Below are positions 1 through 9,334 of a stretch of 51,682 nt of DNA, in pieces. This stretch comes from Verrucomicrobia bacterium UBA1200 (GTDB lineage Bacteria; Verrucomicrobiota; Kiritimatiellia; RFP12; UBA1067). The DNA is taken from the NCBI GenBank assembly GCA_002309765.1, contig DBXY01000055.1, positions 1 to 51,682 on the forward strand, given 5' to 3'. Each line of letters starts with the position of its first letter. Positions within the stretch are counted from its first letter, which is position 1. The translations under genes and the position numbers were made by a program. A model generated the notes under the pieces. It worked only from the letters and a program-made list of their open reading frames with translations, made no database searches and was not told the origin of the DNA.

Positions 1-2717
1 GTTACCGTGCCCTTTACGATCGGGGTGCCGGAGCCGGTAATGGTGCCGCTATCGACCAGATTGCCCATCGTCATATCAATGTTCAACTGGAGCGTGCCGT
101 TCTCGCCGATCTCCACCGTGGCCTCCTCCGCGAGAGATTTGGTCTTGTCCACCCACAAAGTCCCGTTCTCCACCAGAATGGTGCCGGTGCCGGTGACCGT
201 GGCGTTATGCAGCCAGAAATTCCCCGTCTTGTTGATGGTGAGCTTATAGGTGCCAAGCTCCAAGAGCGTGTCCCGATGTCCCGGCGCCAAGAGACCGAAA
301 TCGTACGCGCCGCCGACCAACGCGTCGTCCGCCAGCGTCAGCTGCACCGTCTGGAGATTGTTCGCGCTAACGTGCGATTTGTTGTTCACGAACGCGCCTT
401 TACCGCCGACGCCCGTGCCGGCGAGTGTCACCGAGCAGGAGGTATCCGCCACGCCGTTTAAATCAAACGTCGCGCCGTCGGCGACCACCACGCTCATGTT
501 GGCGTTAGGATTTTCCGGCGTGTTGAAGGCATAGGGATTACCCGACACGCTAACGCGGTTGTATACCCCCAACGTCCCCTGGTCAACGTAATAAACGCTC
601 TTCGCGCCGTTGTAGAACGAAATCAACCCAAGGTTATTACCAGTTTTGCGGACCACACCCGTACCGGAATATGTGCCGCTGATGGTGTTAGTGGCGGAAT
701 TCGGGTTGAAATTGATTACCCCGTCGTTCTCAATAGCAGAGAACGTGAGATTGTTCAACGCCTCCACCGTTCCGGTCGCATCGATCTTGAGCGTAGCGTT
801 ATTGCCCGTCAAGCCACCCTTGTTGACGCTAATTACGCCTTCTTCGACCTCCAGCGTCCCCGATCCGGAAACGGTTGTCCCGCCGGTCCAAATGCAGAAG
901 GTACCTTCGCCCTTCTTTGTCAGCGTGTACTCGCCCAGCTCAATCACGCCCGCCAACGAGTATCCGGGCGAGATCAAATGGAATCCGTTATCCTTCTGGC
1001 TGATTGACGCATCGCCGGAAAGCGTGATTCCCCGCATCTGGGATTTTCCGGTGTCAACCTCGGCGCCGGTGTTAATAATCGGGTCATCGCCGATAATATC
1101 GTAATAGTAGTTAACGTCTTTTACGCCCGCGAGGTCATACTTGGCACCCGCCTCGATTTTAATCTTGTTGGTCTGGAGCGCCGACCCGAACGGGCCGTAG
1201 CGCAGATAGGAACCGATAACCGTGCATGAATTGCCGGGTTGAACCGAGGCGCCGCTCTTGACCAACGTGCCGCCGGAATAGGAGCTTTGCTGATTGGACA
1301 CGGTGATGTTGCCTGCCGCGATCACCAACCCGCCGCCGCCGGTTATCGTCGGAACCAGCGTCCCGTCGCCGGAATAACTTACCGCACTGCCAAGATCGAC
1401 CGCGATTTCCGCAGGTTGGATATCAATCGGCAGACTCAGCGTAAACCCCTCGCCAAGGGTCAACTGGTCGAGCGTAAAACTGTACGATGTCCCCTCCGGG
1501 AACGCCACCGCCGCCGTGCCGGCAACGGATTCGTTCACGAACTCGATCAAGCTGCGGTCAATCCCGCAATCCAAAGTCAAGGTCGGGTTCTCGCCGGTCA
1601 CGCGAATGCGAATCTTCTTCGACCGGTCTCCCAAGTCCACCCCGCTTGTCAGCTGCTGGAAAGTTTTAGATTCGTCAAGCTCCAGTTCTATGAAATCGTC
1701 CGGATAAGCATACAACTCGAACACCCCGTAATTGGCGACACCGAAACTGGTGGCAACCGACCCGCCATTGCGATAAGCGTACGATCCGTCGTCATTCACA
1801 AACTTGGATCCTAATCCACCGTTGTCATACTCTAGGCTAAGATAGCGGGCGGCCAGCGCCTGGGCGTACACGCCGTCGGCGCCGTTAGTGAACCGCACCA
1901 CCACGCACTTTACGTACCGGTCGTCGGCGAGCTGGAATTCGGCGCGAATGCCGGTGATGGAACCACTGCCGTCGGTTTCCACGGTTTTGTTGTAAGCTTT
2001 GACGGGATATCCCTTTTTGTCAACCGCCGCCCCGGAAAAATACCCGGCAAACTCATAATCCTTGATGTCGTTCAAAGTCAGCGTGGACTGATCGCCCTCG
2101 CTCTTCCAAACCAGAATCGGCTCCGTGGCGGGAATGAACCGACTGGTGGTCAGGCCGCAAATACCGGGTTTACCGCTGCTGTACCCGGTGGCGGTACCAT
2201 TGTAATTGTTGATACCATTCGCATAGGTAATCGTATCATAACCGGTCAAGGTGGCGAACTTCAGAAAAAGATTCTCTTGCTGGATATACCGGGTGGTCCA
2301 CCAGCGCGCATACACGCCGTCATCGCCGTCGTAAAGCATGAACATTACGCTCTTGGTGTAGGGCGACTCGATGATGTTCGCCATGCAGAACACCTCGGAT
2401 ACCATTCCGGCGTCATTTGTGTACGACTGGATATTGTAAACCCCGATCGGCTGGCCGCGGAAATTGGAGCCAACCGAAGCGCCGCAGAAAATCCCGTACA
2501 TGGCGTATTTGTCGTCAATTATCTGCTGCAAGGTCAACCCCGCGAACGCTAATACCGGAGTGGAGCTGGAAGTTCCGTAAAGGATCGTGGAGTTGGACGG
2601 GTTTTCCCGGTCGATACCCATAGAGTAAAGCCCCTGCTGGTAATAGACCGTGACCGCCGACAACCGCACCGCCAACATGGCAACCGCCAACGCCATCCAA
2701 ACCTGCCATTTACGCAT
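1..2717 (-). CDS. Large secreted protein with autotransporter-type beta-strand repeats, 5' part only
   Basis: An uninterrupted minus-strand reading frame of about 905 codons starts at 2717 and leaves the window at the left edge, so the C-terminus is missing. The start has a good ribosome site (aaggag, 2725-2730) and opens a signal-peptide-like MRKWQVWMALAVAMLA stretch. Residues of roughly 40-350 form a non-repetitive region rich in Y, T and S. From about residue 400 onwards there are Gly/Thr/Ser/Asn-rich turns such as TLTKKGEGTFCIWTGGT and VSGSGTLEVEEGVISV, with the spacing of passenger-domain autotransporter repeats (TIGR02601/PF12951 type), which fold as a beta-helix. It is probably exported and surface-associated. 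Whether it ends in a barrel, a PEP-CTERM or another anchor cannot be seen. No enzymatic motif was found. Confidence 0.75.
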   Translation of the reverse strand, partial: MRKWQVWMALAVAMLAVRLSAVTVYYQQGLYSMGIDRENPSNSTILYGTSSSTPVLAFAGLTLQQIIDDKYAMYGIFCGASVGSNFRGQPIGVYNIQSYTNDAGMVSEVFCMANIIESPYTKSVMFMLYDGDDGVYARWWTTRYIQQENLFLKFATLTGYDTITYANGINNYNGTATGYSSGKPGICGLTTSRFIPATEPILVWKSEGDQSTLTLNDIKDYEFAGYFSGAAVDKKGYPVKAYNKTVETDGSGSITGIRAEFQLADDRYVKCVVVRFTNGADGVYAQALAARYLSLEYDNGGLGSKFVNDDGSYAYRNGGSVATSFGVANYGVFELYAYPDDFIELELDESKTFQQLTSGVDLGDRSKKIRIRVTGENPTLTLDCGIDRSLIEFVNESVAGTAAVAFPEGTSYSFTLDQLTLGEGFTLSLPIDIQPAEIAVDLGSAVSYSGDGTLVPTITGGGGLVIAAGNITVSNQQSSYSGGTLVKSGASVQPGNSCTVIGSYLRYGPFGSALQTNKIKIEAGAKYDLAGVKDVNYYYDIIGDDPIINTGAEVDTGKSQMRGITLSGDASISQKDNGFHLISPGYSLAGVIELGEYTLTKKGEGTFCIWTGGTTVSGSGTLEVEEGVISVNKGGLTGNNATLKIDATGTVEALNNLTFSAIENDGVINFNPNSATNTISGTYSGTGVVRKTGNNLGLISFYNGAKSVYYVDQGTLGVYNRVSVSGNPYAFNTPENPNANMSVVVADGATFDLNGVADTSCSVTLAGTGVGGKGAFVNNKSHVSANNLQTVQLTLADDALVGGAYDFGLLAPGHRDTLLELGTYKLTINKTGNFWLHNATVTGTGTILVENGTLWVDKTKSLAEEATVEIGENGTLQLNIDMTMGNLVDSGTITGSGTPIVKGTV

Positions 2718-2793
2718 TTCTAAACTCCTTAATGCCGGACGTTTCCGCCACGGCATACCATTTTCTACACCACCAATAACTAAAACGCCAATA

Positions 2794-2822
2794 ATGTTAA
2801 CATTTTACCCACCAAAGGTCAA
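2794..2822 (-). promoter_or_regulatory. Sigma-70-like promoter of the repeat-protein gene
   Basis: Reading the minus strand, TTGACC (2822-2817) is followed by a 17-bp spacer and TAACAT (2799-2794). The predicted transcript would start near 2787 and carry a leader of about 70 nt before the start codon at 2717. Confidence 0.55.
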
Positions 2823-2868
2823 TTGAATAGTATAGAAAATGAGAAACGAAAATCCGTCTTGTTTTGCC

Positions 2869-2897
2869 TTGATTCCGCCTCGCCTTTGGGGTAAAAT
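2869..2897 (+). promoter_or_regulatory. Promoter placing transcription start at the start codon
   Basis: TTGATT (2869-2874), a 17-bp spacer and TAAAAT (2892-2897). Transcription would begin at about 2903-2906, on or next to the ATG at 2906, so the mRNA is predicted to be leaderless. Confidence 0.5.
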
Positions 2898-2905
2898 GCA
2901 TGGGT

Positions 2906-4288
2906 ATGAAATCGAATAAACTTTTGTTGTTTTTGGCGATGGGGATGGCTTTAAACGCAGCCGCCCAAGGGGAAGTCATCTATATTGATCCGGACGCAAA
3001 GCCCACCGACCTGTTTGAGGCGTTCAAACAGGAGGAGACCTGGCAACTGGATCAGACCGCCTTCACTAACCGTATGAAGAACTGCGGGTTCCGTTTTCTT
3101 GACGCCAAGAAATCCGCCGCCACCACCACCCTGCGGCAACTGATCAATTTCATGGGCAACCCGGTTTACGAGGCACGGGTATTCTTCGCCGACGGCAAGC
3201 TCCGCCGGGCGGAAATGTCGCTTTTCAACAAAGGCGACGCCGACCGCCAGCTGACCGAAGAGGCGCTGGCCAAGCTGATTAAGCAACTGCGCGAAGGGTT
3301 GGATACGGCGCTGGAGCAGAAAGGCATGGACGGGAAAACGGTCAAGCCCCGGCCGAACTACGCGCAAAGCCGCGTCCAATGGACCCGGGCCAACCCAGGC
3401 GTGCAGCTGGAGTGGGCGTACGTCGAGGCCCACCGCTCAAACGGCCGCAACGTGCCTTACAGCGCCGAATTTGTAAAGGTACTGATGGTACCGCTCACCG
3501 GATCGTCCGTTCAGAACAAAGCGATACTCACCGGCGAAGGGATCATGGCCAAGGCCAAAACGCTCGCGCAACTGCGCAAGTCGGTGCAAAAGGACGAAAA
3601 CGGCGATGTGTGGATTGACGGGATCCCGATGGTTGACCAAGGGCAAAAGGGATACTGCGCGGCGGCATCATCGGAACGGTTACTCCGGTACTACGGAATC
3701 GAGGTGGACGAGCACCAGATCGCGCAGCTGGCCAACACCAGCGCCGAGGGCGGCACCAGTCTGTCCGGCATGGCTCTGGCCATCTCCAAAGTCGGACGCC
3801 ACTACCAGTTGGACGTGAAATCGCTGATCAGCGTGGACGACGGCAAGGACTTCCTGAAGTCCGACACCATGAAGCAGATCGAACAGTACAACATGCTCGC
3901 CAAGAAATCCGGCAAGCCGACCGTGGACTGGCGGCAGGGATACGGCAGCGTAATGGAAATCTACGAGGCGATGGACAAAGAGGTGCTGCTGCAAAGCCGG
4001 ATGCGCCAGAAACAACAGTTTGCCACCTTCCAGCGAAACATCAAACAGTACGTTGACGCCGGCATCCCGATACTTTGGGCCTGTTTCGTGGGAATGTATC
4101 CGGAGGATCCGGAACTGGGCCAGCAAGGGGCCTTCGGCCATATGCGGATGATCATCGGGTACAACGCCAAAGAGCAGGAAATCATTTACAGCGACACTTG
4201 GGGTGCCAAACACGAAAAGAAGCGGATGCCGGAAAACCAGGCTTGGGCAATGACCAAGGGTCTGATGGTCATGAGGCCGAGGATGTAG
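2906..4288 (+). CDS. Secreted C39-like cysteine peptidase family protein
   Basis: The 460-residue protein starts with a typical Sec signal peptide (MKSNKLLLFLAMGMALNAAAQ). The N-terminal half (about 25-230) has no recognisable family. The C-terminal part carries a papain-like/C39-type triad in the usual order: Cys251 in GQKGYCAAAS, His412 in FGHMRMIIGYN and Asp430 in YSDTWG. This suggests a periplasmic or outer-surface peptidase, or a C39-like fold with another use. An in-frame ATG at 2900 would add two residues. The promoter immediately upstream favours 2906. The gene lies 24 bp before a GH123-like glycosidase and is probably the first gene of a (+) operon reaching cysE. Substrate is unknown. 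Confidence 0.7.
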   Translation: MKSNKLLLFLAMGMALNAAAQGEVIYIDPDAKPTDLFEAFKQEETWQLDQTAFTNRMKNCGFRFLDAKKSAATTTLRQLINFMGNPVYEARVFFADGKLRRAEMSLFNKGDADRQLTEEALAKLIKQLREGLDTALEQKGMDGKTVKPRPNYAQSRVQWTRANPGVQLEWAYVEAHRSNGRNVPYSAEFVKVLMVPLTGSSVQNKAILTGEGIMAKAKTLAQLRKSVQKDENGDVWIDGIPMVDQGQKGYCAAASSERLLRYYGIEVDEHQIAQLANTSAEGGTSLSGMALAISKVGRHYQLDVKSLISVDDGKDFLKSDTMKQIEQYNMLAKKSGKPTVDWRQGYGSVMEIYEAMDKEVLLQSRMRQKQQFATFQRNIKQYVDAGIPILWACFVGMYPEDPELGQQGAFGHMRMIIGYNAKEQEIIYSDTWGAKHEKKRMPENQAWAMTKGLMVMRPRM

Positions 4289-4312
4289 GGGCTAAGTTAA
4301 GGAGAAGACGAC

Positions 4313-6436
4313 ATGAACAGTAAAAACATCATTTCTGCGGCGGCAGTCGCCATTGCCGGGGCCGCATTTGGCGGATCCACCCCGGATTTGCTAAACTGGC
4401 GCAAAGACACCTATGAGGCCAAACCGCCCATGCTCTACCAGACACTGGCCGGAGCGAAGGCCACCGCCACCGGACAGTTCGGAGGCTGCCGTCCCGAATT
4501 AGCGATCGACGGCAACACCAACACCGCCCACCACTGGGGGTGCGAGCAGCTGCCGTCCGCGCTGACCATCGAACTGCCGCAACCGCAAAACCTCACCCAA
4601 GGCCATATTTGGATGTACTACGGCGACGACCGCGTTTACAAATTTTATGTCGAACGCTCAATGGACGGCAAGAACTGGGTTAAGGTGGCGGACTGGACCA
4701 ATAACCAAACCCCATGCACGGCAAAGGGGTTCGCGTTGAAATTCGACCCGGCCGGCGACGGGAAGTTCATCCGCATCACGGTTACCGACAGCACCAGGCG
4801 CCGCAACGGCGCGCACATCGTGGAGTTTTCGCTGAGCAGCCCGGAAACCTATGACGCCATGGGCATCTCCGGACTGCACGGCCGCGTGGCCTGCACCGAG
4901 CGCATCAACGCCAAGAACGCCGTCGGATGCGAGCAGGACCGCTGCTGGCGTGCCAGCGGCTGGCGCAACGAACGGGTAAACGGCCAATTTGTGCTGTGGT
5001 CGGGTTCCAAACTGCCGCAATTGCGGCTGGAGGCCAGCGATTTGACAACAGACTCCGGCAAGACCATCCCCGCCGCCGCGGTGAACGCCCGCTTTGTGCG
5101 CTACACCCTGGCCGACGGCAAGAGCGTGGGCGACATCTTGGATACCGCAAAGACGGTTGACCTGCCGGATGGCGGTTTCCGCCCCATCTGGATTACCGTC
5201 ACCGTGCCCAAAAAGGCCGCCGCCGGCGTGTACCGTGGAGCGCTGAAAGTTACCTCCGCCGGAAACGCCCGGTTGGAATTCCCGTTGGAATTGACGGTGC
5301 AAAACGCCACCCTGCCCGATCCTCGGGATTGGCGGTTCAATCTCGATTTGTGGCAGCACCCCTTCGCCGTGGCGCGTTACCACGGGGTGGAGCCGTTCTC
5401 CGATATTCACTATCAGTTGATGGAGCCGCTCTGGCGCGAACTGGCCAACGCCGGGCAAAAGGCGGTAACCACCACCCTCACCGACCTGCCGTGGAACCAC
5501 CAGAACTTCGACCCCTACCTGACCATGGTCGAACACGTGAAGCAGCCCGACGGCACTTGGAAGAACGACTACACCATCTTCGACGAATACGTGAAGTTCT
5601 GCAAGAAGTGTGGGCTCGGACCGGAAATCCACTGCTACACGATGGCCACCTGGGGCAACATGGTCAGTTACACCGACGGTCTCACCGGCGACAAGGTGCG
5701 GGTGCGAATGGTGCCCGGAACCCCGGAGCATGAGGCTTTCTGGGGACCGTTTCTGGAGGATTTCGCAAAGCACCTGAAAAAGCGCGGCTGGCTGAAGGAC
5801 ACCTACATTGCGATGGACGAGCGCGGCCGCGCCGAGACCAAAGCAACCGTGGAGTGCGTGCGCAAGTACGCGCCGGGGTTGAAGGTCACGTTGGCCGGCA
5901 ACATCAAGCCGAGCAGCTTCTCCGACATCGCGCTGGACAGCTACGCGCAATCCATCGGCCACGTGGACGACGCTTTTGTCCGCGAGATTCAAACCCGCCG
6001 CGACGAAGGCAAGATCACCATGTTCTACATCTGCTGCGGTCCGGCGCGTCCCAACACCTTTACCCAGAGCCCCACCGCCGAGCAGGTCTGGCTGGGCTAT
6101 TTCGCCGCCGCCAAGGATTTCGACGGCATGCTCCGCTGGGCGTTCGCCAATTGGCCGCGCGACCCGATTTACGATACCGGTTTCGGAGGCTGGCCGGCCG
6201 GCGACACCTTCCTGTTTTATCCCGGCGGACGCTCTTCGGTACGTTGGGAAATGCTGCGGGACGGCATCGAGGAGTACGAAAAAATCAACCAGTTGCGCAA
6301 GAGCGGCGCGGATATGGCCGCGATTGACGCCGTGCTGGAAAAATTCGACTTCCGGACGAATGTCCAGCTTGACGATGCCGGACTGGCGGCGCTGGTCAAC
6401 GAGGCTCGGACCGCGGTACGGGATGCCGTGAAGTAA
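4313..6436 (+). CDS. Secreted GH123-like glycoside hydrolase with N-terminal discoidin (F5/8C) domain
   Basis: This 707-residue protein begins with a signal peptide (about 1-20). Residues of about 35-175 resemble an F5/8 type C carbohydrate-binding domain (LAIDGNTNTAHHWG, then FYVERSMDGKNW and a C-terminal VEFSLS strand). The rest matches the GH123 architecture (formerly DUF4091): an N-terminal beta domain, then a TIM barrel ending in WPRDPIYDTGF and GWPAGDTFLFYPG. GH123 enzymes are beta-N-acetylgalactosaminidases that use substrate-assisted catalysis by a neighbouring Asp-Glu pair. Here the pair is Asp502-Glu503 in IAMDERGRAE. A strong ribosome site precedes the ATG. It is flanked by a C39-like peptidase upstream, with a sugar/ion symporter further down, which fits glycoprotein or glycan use. 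The exact substrate is inferred. Confidence 0.8.
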   Translation: MNSKNIISAAAVAIAGAAFGGSTPDLLNWRKDTYEAKPPMLYQTLAGAKATATGQFGGCRPELAIDGNTNTAHHWGCEQLPSALTIELPQPQNLTQGHIWMYYGDDRVYKFYVERSMDGKNWVKVADWTNNQTPCTAKGFALKFDPAGDGKFIRITVTDSTRRRNGAHIVEFSLSSPETYDAMGISGLHGRVACTERINAKNAVGCEQDRCWRASGWRNERVNGQFVLWSGSKLPQLRLEASDLTTDSGKTIPAAAVNARFVRYTLADGKSVGDILDTAKTVDLPDGGFRPIWITVTVPKKAAAGVYRGALKVTSAGNARLEFPLELTVQNATLPDPRDWRFNLDLWQHPFAVARYHGVEPFSDIHYQLMEPLWRELANAGQKAVTTTLTDLPWNHQNFDPYLTMVEHVKQPDGTWKNDYTIFDEYVKFCKKCGLGPEIHCYTMATWGNMVSYTDGLTGDKVRVRMVPGTPEHEAFWGPFLEDFAKHLKKRGWLKDTYIAMDERGRAETKATVECVRKYAPGLKVTLAGNIKPSSFSDIALDSYAQSIGHVDDAFVREIQTRRDEGKITMFYICCGPARPNTFTQSPTAEQVWLGYFAAAKDFDGMLRWAFANWPRDPIYDTGFGGWPAGDTFLFYPGGRSSVRWEMLRDGIEEYEKINQLRKSGADMAAIDAVLEKFDFRTNVQLDDAGLAALVNEARTAVRDAVK

Positions 6437-6450
6437 ACCGGGGGAACGCC

Positions 6451-7326
6451 ATGCGGATTTCCGAAATTCTGCGCGGACGTCGAATGCTGGCGTCTTTTGA
6501 GATTTTCCCGCCCAAGCGCGACGCTTCGTGCGACTCGGCGATCGCCACGGCGGGAAGACTCGCCGCGTTGCGTCCGGATTTTATCAGCGTCACCTACGGC
6601 GCGGGCGGAAGTTCGCAGTCCAACACCATCCGGATAGCGAACGCGGTGCAGCGCGAGGCGCAAGTGCCCGCGCTCGCGCACCTCACCTGCATCGGTGCGA
6701 ACGAGGACCGGATCCGTGAGGTTACGGAAGAGTTCAAACGGCTGGGCATCGAAAACGTCCTGGCGCTGCGCGGGGATTTGCCGCCCGGCATGGGCACCAG
6801 CGCGTTGAATGACCATTTCCGCCACGCCTCGGATCTGGTAACGGTGCTGAAACGCCAGGGGTTCTGCGTCGGCGGTGCCTGCTATCCGGAGGGCCACCCC
6901 GAAAGCGGCAACCGCTCGCGCGACCTGGACAATCTCTGCCGCAAGGTCGAGGCGGGTTGCGACTTCCTGACCACCCAAATGGTGTTCGACAACGATATGC
7001 TCTACAGTTTCCTCTACCAGATGCAGTCGCGCGGGATGCACGTGCCGGTTTTCGCCGGCATCATGCCGGTTACGAACGCCAACCAGATTGCGCGGATGCT
7101 GGAGTTATCCAACTCCTATATGCCGCGCAAACTGCTGATGATCATCGACCGGTTCCGGGACCAGCCGGAGGCGTTGCGCCAAGCCGGCATCGAGTACGCG
7201 GTGGCGCAGATTATCGACCTTGCCTGTAACGGAATCCGGGGAATTCACCTTTACACAATGAACAAAGCGGACATCGCCGAAGCGATTTTCGGCAATGTCA
7301 ATCAAGTGCTTGCCGCTTGCCGGTAA
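6451..7326 (+). CDS. metF: 5,10-methylenetetrahydrofolate reductase
   Basis: This 291-residue protein has the usual length of the bacterial FAD-dependent enzyme that makes 5-methyltetrahydrofolate for methionine synthesis. Visible family motifs are FEIFPPK with the catalytic Glu17, ISVTYGAGGS (about 48-57), ALRGDLPPG with the flavin-contacting Asp, GGACYPEGHPE, and the substrate-binding FLTTQMVFDN. A GGGGG ribosome site lies six bases before the ATG. It is 14 bp after the GH123-like gene and 25 bp before a symporter gene, which is an odd place for a one-carbon enzyme. Together with cysE further on it may reflect sulfur amino acid supply. It ends normally. Confidence 0.95.
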   Translation: MRISEILRGRRMLASFEIFPPKRDASCDSAIATAGRLAALRPDFISVTYGAGGSSQSNTIRIANAVQREAQVPALAHLTCIGANEDRIREVTEEFKRLGIENVLALRGDLPPGMGTSALNDHFRHASDLVTVLKRQGFCVGGACYPEGHPESGNRSRDLDNLCRKVEAGCDFLTTQMVFDNDMLYSFLYQMQSRGMHVPVFAGIMPVTNANQIARMLELSNSYMPRKLLMIIDRFRDQPEALRQAGIEYAVAQIIDLACNGIRGIHLYTMNKADIAEAIFGNVNQVLAACR

Positions 7327-7351
7327 GCCAAACAAGAAACGGGGAAAAACC

Positions 7352-9331
7352 ATGCTAAAAATCACCTTGCTCGACGGCGGAATCATTCTCGGCTTCCTGC
7401 TGTCCGTAATCATAATCGGGGCGGCTGCCGCCAAGCGTTCCAGCAAAAGCGCGGCCGACTTCTTCCTATCCGGGCGTTCCATGCCGTGGTGGTTGCTCGG
7501 GGTTTCTATGGTCGCCTGCACCTTCTCCTGCGACACCCCGAACCTGGTCACCGACATCGTGAGAACCCAGGGCGTTTCCGGCAACTGGTGCTGGTGGGCG
7601 TTCCTGCTGACCGGTATGCTGACCGTGTTTGTGTACGCCAAACTGTGGCGGCGGTCGGCGCTGGACACCGACCTCGGCTTTTACGAAATCCGCTACAGCG
7701 GCAAACCCGCCTCGGTGCTGCGCGGATTCCGCGCCCTGTATCTTGGCGTGTTCTTCAACATCATGATTATGGCGACGGTTTCGCTGGCCGCCATCAAGAT
7801 CGGCCAGGTGATGTTCGGACTTAGCGCGGTGACGACGCTTTGCGTGGCGTTGGCAGCAGTGGCCATTTATGCCACGCTGGGCGGTCTGACCGGTTCAATC
7901 TGGGCCGATTTCTACCAATACCTCGTGGCAATGGTCGGCGCGATCTTCGCCGCCGTGTACGCAGTTAAGACCGCTGACGTCGGCGGCGGCTCAACGCTGG
8001 CCGAGCTGTTCTCCAATGTGGACGTCCGCGCCAAGATGGCGATGTTCCCCTCCGCCGGCGGCGAGGCCGGCATCTCCGCGCTGATGACCATCTTCATTCT
8101 GCCGGTTGCCGTGCAGTGGTGGAACGTCTGGTATCCGGGCGCCGAACCGGGCGGCGGCGGCTATATCGCGCAGCGGATGCTCTCGGCCAAGGACGAGAAG
8201 AACGCGGTCGGCGCGACCCTGCTGTTCAATTTCCTGCACTACGCGGTGCGCCCGTGGCCGTGGGTTTTGGTGGCGCTGGTCTCGTTGGCCACCTTCCCGA
8301 TCACCCCGAAGGCCGACCAGGATGCGGCATCTGAATGGCTGAAGCAGAATCAGTCCGCCGTAGTGCAGTATGAGAAGAACGCCGCCGTGCTTCCCGCCGA
8401 ACAGGCCGCGCAGATCCGCCAGAAACGCGCGGAGTCGAACGGTTTGGGCGCGCTCGCCAAAGAGTTCCCCAACGTGGACGAGCAGTACCTCAAGAACGAC
8501 CTCGCCTACCCGGCGATGATTTCCAAGATGCCCAAAGGCTGGCTGGGGTTGATTGTCGCCTCGCTGATCGCGGCCTACATGTCCACCATCGCCACCCATT
8601 TGAACTGGGGCTCCTCCTACGTGGTTCAGGATTTCTACCTGCGGTTCATCAACCCCAACGCCACCCCGAAACAGGCGGTGCTGATGGGGCGCGTCTGCAT
8701 GGCGGCGCTGGCGGTGCTGGCCGGATTGATGGCGTTGGTACTCTCCAGCGCCAAGGGCGCGTTCGACATTCTGCTCCAGATCGGCGCCGGCACCGGTCTA
8801 CTGTACATTCTGCGCTGGTTCTGGTGGCGCATCAACGCCTGGTCGGAGATTTCCGCAATGGTGGTCTCCTTCCTGGTGGCCTGCTTCTTCCAGTGGTGTG
8901 CGCCGAAACTGGGAATTGAGGCGGCGCTGGCCAATTCGGGAATGCTTAAAATCATGGACTACAGCTCCTGGCAACTGGTGTTGGGCATCATCGTTACCAC
9001 CATCGCTTGGGTGCTGGTGACTTTCGCCACGCAACCGGAAAAGCGCGAAGTGCTGGAGGCGTTCTGCTCCAAAATCCGCGCCGGCGGCCCGGGCTGGAAG
9101 GCGATTACTTCCAAGATGGCGGCCAGCGGCTCGGCCGAGCTTTCCGGGAAATGGGACGTCCCCACCGGAATCCTCTGCATGGTGGTTGGTTGCTTGGCGG
9201 TATGGTCGGCGCTGTTCGGCCTGGGTTACGTGCTTTACGGACAGCTGACACTGGGCATTGTACTGTTGGTGTTGGCGGTGGCCGCCACCTGCACGCTGAT
9301 GCGGCTGGTGGGTACAATCAAGTTGAGTTAA
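7352..9331 (+). CDS. Sodium:solute symporter family (SSS) transporter
   Basis: This is a roughly 659-residue inner-membrane carrier with about 13 or more hydrophobic helices. The chosen ATG (MLKITLLDGG) has an acgggga ribosome site. A longer frame from 7295 would overlap metF and has none. SSS hallmarks are FFLSGRSMPWWLLGVSM near the N-terminus, GGLTGSIWADFYQY in the middle and AAYMSTIATHLNWGSSY, the Na+-site region, around residue 420. A soluble Lys/Gln/Glu-rich insertion lies between helices at about residues 325-390. Members take up sugars, amino acids or organic acids with Na+. Next to a glycosidase gene, a sugar substrate is plausible but not shown. cysE starts 3 bp after the stop. Confidence 0.88.
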   Translation: MLKITLLDGGIILGFLLSVIIIGAAAAKRSSKSAADFFLSGRSMPWWLLGVSMVACTFSCDTPNLVTDIVRTQGVSGNWCWWAFLLTGMLTVFVYAKLWRRSALDTDLGFYEIRYSGKPASVLRGFRALYLGVFFNIMIMATVSLAAIKIGQVMFGLSAVTTLCVALAAVAIYATLGGLTGSIWADFYQYLVAMVGAIFAAVYAVKTADVGGGSTLAELFSNVDVRAKMAMFPSAGGEAGISALMTIFILPVAVQWWNVWYPGAEPGGGGYIAQRMLSAKDEKNAVGATLLFNFLHYAVRPWPWVLVALVSLATFPITPKADQDAASEWLKQNQSAVVQYEKNAAVLPAEQAAQIRQKRAESNGLGALAKEFPNVDEQYLKNDLAYPAMISKMPKGWLGLIVASLIAAYMSTIATHLNWGSSYVVQDFYLRFINPNATPKQAVLMGRVCMAALAVLAGLMALVLSSAKGAFDILLQIGAGTGLLYILRWFWWRINAWSEISAMVVSFLVACFFQWCAPKLGIEAALANSGMLKIMDYSSWQLVLGIIVTTIAWVLVTFATQPEKREVLEAFCSKIRAGGPGWKAITSKMAASGSAELSGKWDVPTGILCMVVGCLAVWSALFGLGYVLYGQLTLGIVLLVLAVAATCTLMRLVGTIKLS

Positions 9332-9334
9332 CGT

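Noticed and set aside
4658..5992. 444-codon minus-strand frame opposite the GH123-like gene
   Set aside because: It lies entirely antisense to a well-supported gene and has no ribosome site or family motif. Its Gly/Val/His-rich composition is typical of the complement of G/C-rich codons.
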